Positions 1-7,955 of a stretch of DNA of 64,000 bases are shown piece after piece. The stretch covers positions 62,001-126,000 of the forward strand of contig JBIOUG010000025.1 of NCBI GenBank assembly GCA_044866775.1, written 5' to 3'. Numbering within the stretch: position 1 is the first letter of the stretch; every line of letters starts with the position of its first letter. The translations under genes and the position numbers were made by a program. The stretch is from DASUNQ01 sp044866775 (GTDB taxonomy: Bacteria; Acidobacteriota; Thermoanaerobaculia; Multivoradales; UBA5704). A model generated the notes under the pieces. It saw only the letters and a list, made by a program, of their open reading frames with translations, did no database searches and was not told where the DNA came from.

Positions 1-1
1 G

Positions 2-1447
2 CTCAACAACATGCTCTTCTCGGCCTCGCTCTTCCGCACCACCGAGGGGTCGGGGCCGACCCGCCAGGAGCTGCTGCTGGTCGATCCGGCCGAGGGGCAG
101 GATCTGCTCTTCGAGGTGCTGCGCACGCCGGTGCGCATCCGGCGCGGCGAGGTCGGCTTCGTCTCGGTGCTGCGCAACGTCACCGACCTGCGGCGCGCCG
201 CCGAAGAGCTCGAGGAGAACTACCGCCGGCTGCGCGCGGCCGAGGCCAAGACGCGCGCCGAGCGCGACCGCCTCGACCTCATCCTCAACTCCGCCCTCGA
301 CCCCATCCTGGTGACCGATCCGGCGGGCAACATCGTGCTCATGAACCCGCCGGCCGAGCGCATGTTCACCGCCGAGTCGGCCGGCGAGGACCCGGAGGCG
401 GCGCGGCGCCTGCGCGCCAACGACGCCGTCTTCACCTCGTTCATCGCCAGCGTCTACGCGGTGGGCGACCAGCGCTCGCGCGGCGAGCTGTCGTTGACCG
501 ACCCGCGCACCGGCATCGTCGTCCCGGTCGAGGCGATCTCGGCCAAGCTCGTCTCCAAGCACGGCGAGGACACCGGCGTCGTCACCATCCTCCACGACCT
601 CACCGACCTGGTCGAGAAAGAGCGCCTCTACGAGCAGGTCCGGCGCAACTCCGAGGAGCTGCACGGCAAGGTGCGCGAGGCCACCGCCGAGCTCGCCGAG
701 CAGAACGAGCTGCTGCGCCGGCAGGCGCTGGCGCTCGAGCAGGCCTCGGCGATGAAGTCGCAGTTCCTGGCCAACGTCTCGCACGAGCTGCGGACGCCGC
801 TCAACGCCATCCTCGGCTACACCCACCTGATGCTCGAGGGGGTCTCGGGCGAGATCACCTCGGCGCAGCGCGACAAGCTGGTGCGGGTGGACTCCAACGC
901 CCGCCACCTGCTCTCGGTCATCAACGACCTGCTCGACATCGCCCGCATCGAGTCGGGGAAGATGCCGGTGCAGCTCGAGCGGCTGCAGCTCCCCGGCCTC
1001 TTCGAGGAGGTGATGCGCGAGGTCGAGCCGCTCATCGCGCGCGCCCGCCTCTTGGTGGACCACGAAGTGGGTCCTGACGTGCCGGAGATCACGAGCGACC
1101 GGCAGAAGGTCAAGCAGATCGTCTTGAACCTGCTCTCGAACGCGCTCAAGTTCACGCCCGAGGGCTCGGTCTCGATCCGCGCCGCGTATCATGCCGGCGA
1201 GGACCGCATCTCGGTGGCGGTCGCCGACACCGGCATCGGCATCTCGGACGAGTACCAGAAGAACATCTTCGAGGCCTTCCTGCAGGCCGACAGCTCCTAC
1301 GCGCGCCGGCAGGGCGGCACCGGGCTCGGGCTCTCGATCTGCCGCCGTCTGGCCTCGCTGCTCGACGGCGACATCACGCTGCAGAGCCGCCTCGGCGAGG
1401 GGTCGGTCTTCACCCTCTGGCTGCCGCGGCGGCTGCGGAGGTCCTGA
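2..1447 (+). CDS. PAS-domain sensor histidine kinase, 5' end outside window
   Basis: This is a cytoplasmic or membrane-linked sensor kinase; the frame is open to the window edge, so the N-terminus is missing. Counting from the first Met in view, a PAS-like region (about residues 85-200, with ILVTDPAGNIVLMNP) is followed by a coiled coil and then the HisKA box FLANVSHELRTPLNAI, with the phospho-acceptor His near residue 258. The ATPase domain has the N box (NLLSNALKF), G1 (DTGIGI) and G2 (GGTGLGLSI) motifs, so all catalytic boxes are intact. It ends at TGATGA, one base overlapping the next gene, a receiver protein that is its probable partner. Its place directly upstream of gas-vesicle genes suggests control of that cluster, but this is inferred from context only. 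The sensed signal is unknown. Confidence 0.93.
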   Translation, partial: LNNMLFSASLFRTTEGSGPTRQELLLVDPAEGQDLLFEVLRTPVRIRRGEVGFVSVLRNVTDLRRAAEELEENYRRLRAAEAKTRAERDRLDLILNSALDPILVTDPAGNIVLMNPPAERMFTAESAGEDPEAARRLRANDAVFTSFIASVYAVGDQRSRGELSLTDPRTGIVVPVEAISAKLVSKHGEDTGVVTILHDLTDLVEKERLYEQVRRNSEELHGKVREATAELAEQNELLRRQALALEQASAMKSQFLANVSHELRTPLNAILGYTHLMLEGVSGEITSAQRDKLVRVDSNARHLLSVINDLLDIARIESGKMPVQLERLQLPGLFEEVMREVEPLIARARLLVDHEVGPDVPEITSDRQKVKQIVLNLLSNALKFTPEGSVSIRAAYHAGEDRISVAVADTGIGISDEYQKNIFEAFLQADSSYARRQGGTGLGLSICRRLASLLDGDITLQSRLGEGSVFTLWLPRRLRRS

Positions 1448-1851
1448 TGACCGACGGCGTCCGGCGGCCGCTGGTGCTGGTGGTGGACGACGTCGAGGAG
1501 GGGCGCGAGATCTGCGCCGAGTACCTCTCCTTCCGCGGCTACGGCGTGGCGGCCGCCGAGGACGGCTTCGAGGCCATCGAGAAAGCGATGGCGCTGCGGC
1601 CGGACGTCATCCTGATGGACCTCTCGCTGCCCGGCATGGACGGCTGGGAGGCGACGCGGCGCCTCAAGGAGGACGCGCGTACGTGCCACATCCCGGTCAT
1701 TGCCCTGACGGCGCACGCGCTGCCGTCGGCCCACGAGCGGGCCCGCGAGGCCGGGTGCGACGCGGTGGTGACGAAGCCCTGCCTGCCGCAGGACCTGGTG
1801 CTGGAGGTCGAGCGCCAGCTCGAGCGCAGCACCCCGTCCGCGGGGAAATGA
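1447..1851 (+). CDS. CheY-like single-domain response regulator
   Basis: A 134-residue receiver domain with no output domain. The acidic pair D14/D15, the phospho-acceptor D58 (ILMDLSLPGMDG), T88 and K110 (VVTKPC) are all present, so it should accept phosphate from a kinase. It starts within the stop codon of the upstream histidine kinase (TGATGA), which makes translational coupling and a cognate pair very likely. As a stand-alone receiver it must act by protein contact rather than by binding DNA. The next gene, a GvpF/L protein, starts 7 bp downstream, so kinase, receiver and gas-vesicle genes are probably one transcript. No target can be read from the sequence. Confidence 0.93.
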   Translation: MTDGVRRPLVLVVDDVEEGREICAEYLSFRGYGVAAAEDGFEAIEKAMALRPDVILMDLSLPGMDGWEATRRLKEDARTCHIPVIALTAHALPSAHERAREAGCDAVVTKPCLPQDLVLEVERQLERSTPSAGK

Positions 1852-1857
1852 GGTCGA

Positions 1858-2838
1858 ATGCCGAAGAAGGGAGCGTCCGACAAGAAGACCCCCGCGGCGG
1901 GAGGCGGCCGCAAGCGCAGCGGCCAGCGCGCGCCGCGGCCGGTCCCCTCCGCGCTGCGCCGGGAGGACGCGCCCGAGCTGGCGACCGAGCCGCAGAGCCA
2001 GGCGATCCTCGGCCCGACGGCGCTGCCGCGCGAGCGCGGCGCCGGTGAGCTTCGCGGCCGGCTCGAGGACGCCGACGGCCAGAGCGGCAAGTACGTCTAC
2101 TGCATCATCCAGACGGACGAGTCGCTGCACTTCGGCCCGATCGGCATCGGCAGCGAGCCGGCCGACGTGCACACGGTGAACTTCCGCGACATCGCGGCGG
2201 TCGTCTCCGACACGCCGCTCGAGGTCTACGACCCGACGCGCGACAACGTGCTCGCCCACGAGCGGGTCAACGAGGCGGTGATGCGCCGCTTCACCGTCAT
2301 TCCGATGTCGTTCAGCACCGTGTTCAAGACGCGGGAGGACATCGTCGAGCTGCTGCGCACCGCCTACGACGCCTTCCGCGACGTGCTGGTCAAGATGCAG
2401 GACAAGCTGGAGTTCGGCCTGAAGGTGCTGTGGGAGCCCGAGCTGGTGATCGAGGAGATCGAGAAGGAGGACGAGAGCCTGCGCCTGCTGCGGCACGAGA
2501 TCTCCTCGCAGAAGGGCTCGACCTACTTCGCCCGCATGCAGTACGGGCGGCTCGTCGATTCGCTCCTCCAGGAACGCTCCGAGAAGCTGGTGGCCGAGAT
2601 CGTCTCGACGCTCGGCGAGGTGTCGGTCGCCTCGCGCGCCAACAAGCCGATCGGCGACAAGATGATCTTGAACGCCGCCTTCCTCGTCGCCCGCGACCGC
2701 GAGGCGGACTTCGACTCCCGCGTCAAGGAGATCGGCGCCAAGTACGAGAGCCTGAAGTTCAAGTACACCGGCCCCTGGCCCCCCTACAACTTCGTCAACA
2801 TCCGCCTCAAGCTCGAGCGGGCGGCCGAAGCCGAGTGA
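1858..2838 (+). CDS. gvpL: Gas vesicle protein GvpF/GvpL family (paralogue 1)
   Basis: A 326-residue GvpF/L protein. These are minor gas-vesicle proteins thought to help nucleate or chaperone assembly of the GvpA shell. The first 75 residues or so are a Lys/Arg/Pro-rich, probably disordered extension not usual for the family. The conserved core starts at GKYVYCIIQ and includes LAHERVNEAVMRRFTVIPMSFSTVF in two blocks, and ends with the family signature GPWPPYNFVNI near residue 305. It is the best conserved of three GvpF/L paralogues in this window. Its stop overlaps the GTG start of gvpG by four bases (GTGA), showing an operon. The structural gene gvpA and gvpN are not in view and may lie to the left. 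Confidence 0.93.
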   Translation: MPKKGASDKKTPAAGGGRKRSGQRAPRPVPSALRREDAPELATEPQSQAILGPTALPRERGAGELRGRLEDADGQSGKYVYCIIQTDESLHFGPIGIGSEPADVHTVNFRDIAAVVSDTPLEVYDPTRDNVLAHERVNEAVMRRFTVIPMSFSTVFKTREDIVELLRTAYDAFRDVLVKMQDKLEFGLKVLWEPELVIEEIEKEDESLRLLRHEISSQKGSTYFARMQYGRLVDSLLQERSEKLVAEIVSTLGEVSVASRANKPIGDKMILNAAFLVARDREADFDSRVKEIGAKYESLKFKYTGPWPPYNFVNIRLKLERAAEAE

Positions 2839-3131
2839 TCCTCATCGACCGGCTGCTCGCGGGCGGCATCGGCTTCGTCCTCGACAAGATCGCCAGCGCC
2901 GTCGACGCCGAGCTCAACGACGAGGGCCGGCTGCGCGAAGAGCTGCTCGCGGCGCAGATGCGCAACGAGCTGGGCGAGCTGTCCGACGAGGAGTTCGCCG
3001 AGCTGGAGGCCGGCCTGCTGGCCCGCCTGCGCGACATCCGCGCGGCGCAGCGCGGCGAAAGCGAAGGGGCGGTGTCGGGCGTGGCCGGCGTCGAGGTGAG
3101 CTTCGAGGCGGGGCCCGAGGATCAAACGTAG
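2835..3131 (+). CDS. gvpG: Gas vesicle protein GvpG
   Basis: A 98-residue protein beginning VILIDRLLAGGIGFVLDKIA, the amphipathic N-terminal helix typical of GvpG, followed by an acidic helical region (LRDELL-like, LSDEEFAELEAGLLARL). GvpG is an essential minor assembly protein in known gvp clusters; its exact job is not settled. The GTG start overlaps the stop of the upstream gvpL by four bases, so translation is coupled. The TAG stop lies inside a REP-like palindrome that also supplies the start of the next gene, so the last residue or two may have been changed by that insertion. Recognition rests on the N-terminal pattern and the cluster context. Confidence 0.88.
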   Translation: MILIDRLLAGGIGFVLDKIASAVDAELNDEGRLREELLAAQMRNELGELSDEEFAELEAGLLARLRDIRAAQRGESEGAVSGVAGVEVSFEAGPEDQT

Positions 3132-3161
3132 CGCCCGGCCCCCGTGCCGGGCGTTTTCGGA
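3127..3161 (+). repeat. REP-like palindrome copy 1 (gvpG/arsA junction)
   Basis: Degenerate copy of the dispersed element (stem CGCCCGG / CCGGGCG, then TTTTCGGA). It contains the TAG stop of gvpG (3129-3131) and the GTG start of the ArsA gene (3144). Forward orientation. Confidence 0.7.
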
Positions 3162-5282
3162 ACGCCCCTGGCCTCAGATCCCACGACCACCTTCCATTTC
3201 TTCGGCGGCAAAGGCGGCGTCGGCAAGACCACCTGCGCCGCCGCCCGCGCCCTCGCCGCGGCCGCCGCCGGCCGGCGCGTGCTGGCCGTCTCGACCGACC
3301 CCGCCCACTCCCTAGGCGACGCGCTCGACCTGCAACTCGGCCCTGCGCCGACGCCCCTGCCGGTGCGGGCGCGGAGCGGCGGCCTCGCCGCCGTCGAGCT
3401 GGCGGCCGAGCCGGCCTGGGAGCGGTGGCTCACCGAGCGGCGGCAGTCGCTCGCCGCTCTCGCGCTCCGCGGCACCTACCTCGACCGCGAGGACGTCGAC
3501 CGCCTCTTCGCCCTGCCGATGCCGGGCATCGACGAGCTGGTGGGCCTCCTTGAGCTGCTACGGCTCGCCCGAGCCGGCGGCTACGACGAGGTGGTGGTCG
3601 ACACCGCTCCTACCGCCCACACCCTCCGCCTCCTCGCGATGCCCGCGGCGCTCGAGCGCCTCGCCGAGCTGCTCGCGGCGATGCGGCGCAAACACCACGC
3701 GGTGGCCGAGCGACTGGCCGGCGCGGTGCGACCCGACGCCGCCGACGCGCTGGTCGAGGAGATCGCGGCCGAGGCCGCGCTGCTGACCGCCCTCGTGCGC
3801 GACCCCGGGCGCGCCCGCTTCCATTGGTTGCTCCTGCCCGAGGCGCTGTCGGTCGCCGAGACGCGCGACGCACTCGCCGAGCTGGCGGCCGGCGGGGTGC
3901 CGCTCGCCCAATCGGTCGAGCTGGTGGTCAACCGCGTCACGCCGCCGCCGCCCGAGCCGTGCAGCGCCTGCGACCCGCGCCGGGTCGCCGAGCAGGAGGC
4001 CCTCGACGAGCTGGCCCATGCCTTCCCGAATCTCCCGATCCGCCTCGTGCCCGCCGCCGACCGCGAGCCCCGCGGCCGCGCGGCGCTGCTGCGGCTGGCC
4101 GCCCAGCCATTTCGGCCGCAGCCCCTCGAAGTCATCCAGAGCGTAGCGCCCGGGCTACGTCCCGGGCGTTTTCGGAGGACGGCCCGAATTCCTTCACACG
4201 CTTTGAGCCAAGCCGACCCCACAGCCTGGGCGACGGGCGCGCCCCCTGCTTCTTCCTACCTGAAGTCTTTGTCTTCTTCGTCCGGTGCCGAGGAGCACCC
4301 CGAGTGGCTCGACCACCTCGCCCCGCCCGCCCTCCGCCTGCTGCTGTTCGGCGGCAAGGGCGGCGTCGGCAAGACGACCTGCGCCGCGGCAGCCGCGCTG
4401 CTCCTGGCCGAAAGCCGTCCCCATCAACAAGTGCTGGTGATGTCGACCGACCCCGCCCACTCGCTCGCCGACGTCCTCCTCGAGCCGCTCACCGACGACG
4501 AGCGGCCGGTCGCCGGCGCTCCGGCGAATCTCCGCGCCCGCGAGCTCGACGCGCCGGCGATCTACGCGCGCTGGCGGGAGCGGCTGCGGGAGGGGCTCGC
4601 GGAGCTGCTCGGCGAAGGCGCGGCCGGCGGCTTCGACGTGGCGCTCGACCGCGCGGTCGTCGAGCGGCTCCTCGAAGTCAACCCGCCGGGCCTGGACGAG
4701 CTGGTCGCCATCCTCGAGCTGGCCGACCTGACCGAAGAGTCGCCCGCCGAGGCGCGCCTCGTGGTTCTCGACACCGCGCCCACCGGCCACGCCCTGCGCC
4801 TGCTCGAGATGCCGGAGCTGGCGCTCGCCTGGGACCACGCGCTCTTGGCCATCCTCCTCAAGTACCGTCAGGCGCTCGGGCTCGGCGACCTCGCGGCCGA
4901 GCTGGTCGACCTGGCGAAGCGCCTGCGGCGCCTGCGGGAGCTGCTCGCCGACGCCAAGCGGACGCGCCTGGTGGCGGTCACCCGCGCCGCCGAGCTGCCG
5001 CGGCGCGAGACCGACCGGCTGCTCGCGGCGCTCGCCCGCCTCGGCGTGGCGGCGCCCGGCGTGCTGGTCAACGCCCTGACGCGTGGCGAGTGCTCGCGCT
5101 GCCGGCGCGCCACAGCGGCCGAGCGGCGGCAGCTCGCGGCGCTGTGCCGCGACCTCGCCACCCCGGGCGCCGCCCCGCAGGCTGATATCATCCTCGCCTC
5201 CGCCGCGTTTCCGCCGCCGCGCGGCGCGGCGGCGCTCGCCGCGTGGGGCCGGAGCTGGCTCGCTCGACCGCGAGCAAGGTGA
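3144..5282 (+). CDS. Tandem-domain ArsA/Get3-type ATPase
   Basis: A 712-residue protein with two ArsA-type ATPase halves. Each has a deviant Walker A (FFGGKGGVGKTT at residues 19-30; LFGGKGGVGKTT near 400), an STDPAHSL switch and a DTAPT(A/G)H motif. Each half also has a CxxC pair (EPCSACDPRR; GECSRCRRA) like the zinc-binding Cys pair of Get3/TRC40. ArsA proteins energise arsenite export; Get3 proteins chaperone hydrophobic tail-anchored proteins. No arsB or arsR lies nearby and the gene sits inside the gas-vesicle cluster, so a role as chaperone for hydrophobic Gvp subunits is my inference. The linker (about residues 332-350) is encoded by a REP-like palindrome (SVAPGLRPGRFRR). The GTG start also lies in such an element; no other in-frame start precedes the first P-loop. 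Confidence 0.9.
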   Translation: MPGVFGTPLASDPTTTFHFFGGKGGVGKTTCAAARALAAAAAGRRVLAVSTDPAHSLGDALDLQLGPAPTPLPVRARSGGLAAVELAAEPAWERWLTERRQSLAALALRGTYLDREDVDRLFALPMPGIDELVGLLELLRLARAGGYDEVVVDTAPTAHTLRLLAMPAALERLAELLAAMRRKHHAVAERLAGAVRPDAADALVEEIAAEAALLTALVRDPGRARFHWLLLPEALSVAETRDALAELAAGGVPLAQSVELVVNRVTPPPPEPCSACDPRRVAEQEALDELAHAFPNLPIRLVPAADREPRGRAALLRLAAQPFRPQPLEVIQSVAPGLRPGRFRRTARIPSHALSQADPTAWATGAPPASSYLKSLSSSSGAEEHPEWLDHLAPPALRLLLFGGKGGVGKTTCAAAAALLLAESRPHQQVLVMSTDPAHSLADVLLEPLTDDERPVAGAPANLRARELDAPAIYARWRERLREGLAELLGEGAAGGFDVALDRAVVERLLEVNPPGLDELVAILELADLTEESPAEARLVVLDTAPTGHALRLLEMPELALAWDHALLAILLKYRQALGLGDLAAELVDLAKRLRRLRELLADAKRTRLVAVTRAAELPRRETDRLLAALARLGVAAPGVLVNALTRGECSRCRRATAAERRQLAALCRDLATPGAAPQADIILASAAFPPPRGAAALAAWGRSWLARPRAR
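4141..4179 (+). repeat. REP-like palindrome copy 2, inside the ArsA reading frame
   Basis: Full copy: stem CGCCCGGG, loop CTACGT, stem CCCGGGCG, then TTTTCGGA. It is read through in frame as linker between the two ATPase domains. Similarity to copies 5 and 6 continues about 25 bases downstream (a CCTTCAC-like end), so the whole element may be near 65 bp. Confidence 0.9.
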
Positions 5283-5342
5283 CTCCGGGCGGCGTCGTGC
5301 CGAGCGCCAGCGACGGCGAGCGCCGAGCAAGAGAGACACCGG

Positions 5343-6143
5343 ATGCCCCGTGCCGGAACCGCCACCGTGCCCCAGGCCGCCACCTATGTCTATGGGCTGC
5401 TCCAGGCGCCGGCGCCGCCGGCGGTCGATGCCGCGCCGCCGGGTTTGCCGGACCTCTCACCGGCGCGGGCGCTGCCGGCCGGCGACGGGCTCTGGCTCCT
5501 CGCCGCCGATGCTCCGCTTCCCGCCTACAGCGCCGAGGAGATCGGCCGCCGCCTCGAGGACCTCTCCTGGGTCTCGACCTGCGCCGTCGCCCACGAGCGC
5601 GTCGTCGAGCACTTCGCCGCCGCCGGCACGCTGGTGCCGATGAAGCTCTTCACCCTCTTCGCGGGCGACGCGCGGGCCGTCGAGCACATCGGCGCCGAGC
5701 GCGAGCGTCTGGTGCGCTTGCTGGCGCGGGTCGCGGGCTGCCGTGAATGGGGGGTCCGCGTCCACCTCGACGAGAAGCGGGCGCGCGCCGCGCTCGCCGC
5801 CGCCGCGCCGCCGCCCGCAGCGGGCGCCGGCACTGCCTTCCTGCAGCAGAAGCGCCAGCAGCAGGAGGCGGCGCGGCTGATCGTCGAGCGCGCCCGCGAC
5901 CGCGCCGCCGAGCTCTTCGAGACGTTGGCCGGCTGCTCGCGCGAAGCCGTGCAGCGCGCGCCGATCGCCGCCGAGGCCGGCGCGCGCCTGCTGCTCGATG
6001 CCGCGTTTCTGGTGCCGGAGCCCGGCGCCGCCGCCTTCGAAGCCGAGGTCAAGCGCGGCGCGGAGGGCCTGGCGCGGCTGGGCTGCGAGACCACCTTGAC
6101 CGGCCCCTGGCCGGCCTACAACTTCCTCGGGGAGACCGAGTGA
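5343..6143 (+). CDS. gvpL: Gas vesicle protein GvpF/GvpL family (paralogue 2)
   Basis: A 266-residue GvpF/L protein. Family features are the N-terminal TYVYGLLQ strand, CAVAHERVVEHF with LVPMKLFTLF in the middle, a helical EKRARAALAAA segment, and the C-terminal signature GPWPAYNFLGE. It shares only the family core with paralogue 1 and lacks its long N-terminal extension. It starts 60 bp after the ArsA ATPase, and its stop overlaps the ATG of the next small gvp gene (TGATG), so these two are translationally coupled. Several GvpF/L paralogues per cluster are common and they probably form different contacts in the assembly complex. Confidence 0.92.
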   Translation: MPRAGTATVPQAATYVYGLLQAPAPPAVDAAPPGLPDLSPARALPAGDGLWLLAADAPLPAYSAEEIGRRLEDLSWVSTCAVAHERVVEHFAAAGTLVPMKLFTLFAGDARAVEHIGAERERLVRLLARVAGCREWGVRVHLDEKRARAALAAAAPPPAAGAGTAFLQQKRQQQEAARLIVERARDRAAELFETLAGCSREAVQRAPIAAEAGARLLLDAAFLVPEPGAAAFEAEVKRGAEGLARLGCETTLTGPWPAYNFLGETE

Positions 6144-6376
6144 TGGCGGAAGCCCGCGAGGAGGGCCTCGTCGAGGTCGTCGCCGGCGCCGACGGCTCGC
6201 TCCTCGAGCTCGCCGACCATCTCCTCAATCAGGGCGTCGTCATCACCGGCGAGGTCGTCCTCGGCTTGGCCGACATCGACCTCATCTACCTGCGGCTCTC
6301 GGCCGTTCTTTGCGCGGCCGATCGGGTGCTCGGTGCGGGAGGCGGACCCGGCGGCGACCGCGGTGAGGAGGGCTGA
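6143..6376 (+). CDS. GvpA/GvpJ/GvpM-family minor gas vesicle protein
   Basis: A 77-residue protein with the GvpA-family core SLLELADHLLNQGVVITGEV followed by VLGLADIDLIYLRLSAVL, i.e. helix, strand pair, helix. In the major shell protein the equivalent segment is VEVIDRILDKGIVIDAW. The V(V/I)ITGEVVLGLAD form with IDLIYLRL is that of the GvpJ/GvpM/GvpS subgroup, so this is more likely a minor nucleating or tip protein than the main shell subunit. The C-terminus is a short Gly-rich tail. The ATG at 6143 overlaps the upstream stop by one base. Naming within the J/M/S group is uncertain. Confidence 0.85.
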   Translation: MAEAREEGLVEVVAGADGSLLELADHLLNQGVVITGEVVLGLADIDLIYLRLSAVLCAADRVLGAGGGPGGDRGEEG

Positions 6377-6416
6377 CTTTGACCAGGCTCCGACCAGGCC
6401 CCGCGCGGGACCGATA

Positions 6417-6597
6417 GTGGCCGCGTGGGGTGCCGGTCCGGAGGGAGCTACACAGGCGCGCCGCTTCGCGGTGCTGGCAGGTGCGGGTGGGGGCCTGCGG
6501 CTCGCACGCGCTGCGCGCGTGCATCACAACGGTGTTGCTGGCTGAGGGGGGCGCGCGCCGGTTCCGCTCCCTCCGGACCGGCACCCCACGCGACCAC
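6417..6597. repeat. Long inverted repeat between gvp genes (MITE-like)
   Basis: Arms at 6423-6448 and 6566-6591 are perfect 26-bp inverted repeats (each containing GGTGCCGGTCCGGAGGGA or its complement). With one mismatch they extend outward to 6417 and 6597. The 117-bp interior contains a further palindrome (CACGCGCTGCGCGCGTG). It fills most of the 275-bp gap between two gvp genes. It could be a small non-autonomous element or a structured RNA; no target-site duplication was recognised. Confidence 0.75.
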
Positions 6598-6651
6598 ATG
6601 ACTCGAAACGGCGCCGGCGACGTCGGGGAAGAACGAGACCGTCCGTAGGAC

Positions 6652-7407
6652 ATGAGCCCTCTACGTCTTTACGCCGTTGTTGCGGAGGCGCCGCCATTTT
6701 TTCTCGGTGGTGGCGCCGAGGGAGAGCCGTTGCACGCCCTCGGCGTTGGTGGAGTAGTCGTCCTGGTGGGGGAAGCGTCGGCGGGTCCTCCTGCCGTCGG
6801 CGCGGACGCTCTGCGCCGCCATGATGCGGCGGTGCGCCGCCTGGCCGGCGCGATCGACCCTCTGTTGCCGGCGCGCTTCGGCGAGGTCGCGGCCGACGAA
6901 GCGGCCCTGCGCCGCGCGCTCGAGCCGCGCGCTGCGGAGCTGCTGGCGGCGCTCGCGCAGGTCGCCGGCTGCGTGCAGATGACCTTGCGGGTGTTTGGAA
7001 GCGCCGACCGCGAGCGCGATAGGGAGCCGGGCGGCACGACGCCGGTGGAGCTCTCTGATGCGGCCGCCGCGGACCCAGTCGTTGTCGCCCCAGGAGCTGT
7101 TCTCGACCCCGTCGCCGGCCCCGGCACCCGCTATCTCCTCGAGCGCCGCCGCAGCGCCGAGCGAGCCCGGTCTCTTCCCGAGATCGCGGACCTCCGCTCC
7201 GCGCTGGCGCCGCTGCTCCGCGCCGAGCGCATCGAGCGCCACGATGCCGGCCGCCTGCTCGCGACCGCCTACGACCTTGTCGCGCGAGCCGACGCCCCTC
7301 GCTACACGGCGCTGGTCCAGCAAGCCGCGGCCCGCCCCGGCACCCCTCGCCTCGCCCTCTCCGGCCCCTGGCCTCCCTACGCCTTCGCCGTGGCCACCGC
7401 CCAATGA
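6652..7407 (+). CDS. gvpL: Gas vesicle protein GvpF/GvpL family (paralogue 3)
   Basis: A 251-residue, diverged GvpF/L protein. It keeps the N-terminal LRLYAVVAEA strand, the central LPARFGEVAADEAAL block that matches 'PM(R/K)FGT' in relatives, the CVQMTLRVFG strand and the C-terminal GPWPPYAFA signature. The middle is Ala/Arg-rich with an acidic insertion. It follows the long inverted repeat, so it may have its own transcript start or form a second unit with gvpK, whose ATG overlaps its stop (ATGA at 7404-7407). Its strong divergence from the other two paralogues suggests a distinct assembly role. Confidence 0.88.
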   Translation: MSPLRLYAVVAEAPPFFLGGGAEGEPLHALGVGGVVVLVGEASAGPPAVGADALRRHDAAVRRLAGAIDPLLPARFGEVAADEAALRRALEPRAAELLAALAQVAGCVQMTLRVFGSADRERDREPGGTTPVELSDAAAADPVVVAPGAVLDPVAGPGTRYLLERRRSAERARSLPEIADLRSALAPLLRAERIERHDAGRLLATAYDLVARADAPRYTALVQQAAARPGTPRLALSGPWPPYAFAVATAQ

Positions 7408-7754
7408 GCGACCAGGAAGCCCTCCGCCTTGAGATCCAGGAGCTGGAGGACCTTCGGGCCGAGCTCGAGCGCCGCCTGGCGGCTCAGCCCGCCCCGCGCT
7501 GGAACGCCGCCCCGGAGGAGGTCGAGCGCTCGGTCGCCCAGCTCGTCCTCGCACTGGTCGAGTTCATCCGCAAGCTCATGGAGCGCCAGGCCATCCGCCG
7601 CATGGAACAGGACACCCTCACCCCCGAGCAGGTCGAGCGCCTGGGCCTTTCCCTCATGCGCCTCGAAGAGACCGTCCACGAGCTGGCGAGCCGCTTCGGC
7701 ATTCCCCCCGAAGAGCTCAACCTCGACCTGGGGCCGATCGGCAAGCTGATCTAG
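7404..7754 (+). CDS. gvpK: Gas vesicle protein GvpK
   Basis: A 116-residue protein with the GvpK core: EEVERSVAQLVLALVEFIRKL, MERQAIRRMEQDTLTPEQVE, RLGLSLMRLEETVHELASRFG and LNLDLGPIGKLI at the C-terminus. GvpK is a small helical accessory protein needed for normal vesicle formation in studied clusters. The start overlaps the stop of gvpL paralogue 3 by four bases. It is the last gas-vesicle gene here; after it come a 200-bp gap and the suf promoter. Length and the C-terminal LDLGP motif fit the family closely. Confidence 0.93.
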   Translation: MSDQEALRLEIQELEDLRAELERRLAAQPAPRWNAAPEEVERSVAQLVLALVEFIRKLMERQAIRRMEQDTLTPEQVERLGLSLMRLEETVHELASRFGIPPEELNLDLGPIGKLI

Positions 7755-7880
7755 GAGCTACTGGCGGCTTGGACCTGCCAGGGCAAGAGCCTCTCCCACG
7801 TCTTGAGGCAGGTCGATGACGTGGAAGAAGCTTTCCGGGTAGAGGTAGTCCTCTCCAGACTCGTCGGGGGAACCTCTGCC

Positions 7881-7909
7881 TTGACATCCCTCGCCCCGGC
7901 TGCCATCAT
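7881..7909 (+). promoter_or_regulatory. Sigma70-type promoter of the suf operon
   Basis: TTGACA (7881-7886) is a perfect -35 box. After 17 bp, CATCAT (7904-7909) matches the -10 consensus at four of six positions. It lies about 50 bp upstream of the Rrf2 start and just ahead of the palindromic operator. Confidence 0.65.
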
Positions 7910-7916
7910 CCGGAAT

Positions 7917-7935
7917 CAGTACCGATACGGTACTG
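7917..7935. promoter_or_regulatory. Palindromic operator, probable Rrf2 autoregulation site
   Basis: CAGTACCGATACGGTACTG: two 8-bp arms (CAGTACCG / CGGTACTG) around ATA. It sits from just after the -10 box across the expected transcription start, where a bound repressor would block initiation. The first downstream gene is an Fe-S-type Rrf2 regulator, so feedback control of suf is the natural reading. Confidence 0.65.
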
Positions 7936-7955
7936 TTTTCATCCCCAGGGGGCGG

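Noticed and set aside
3144..5282. Arsenite efflux ATPase
   Set aside because: No arsB, arsR or arsC nearby, and the CxxC pairs are placed as in Get3 rather than as the ArsA arsenite-binding Cys; the gene lies inside gvp.
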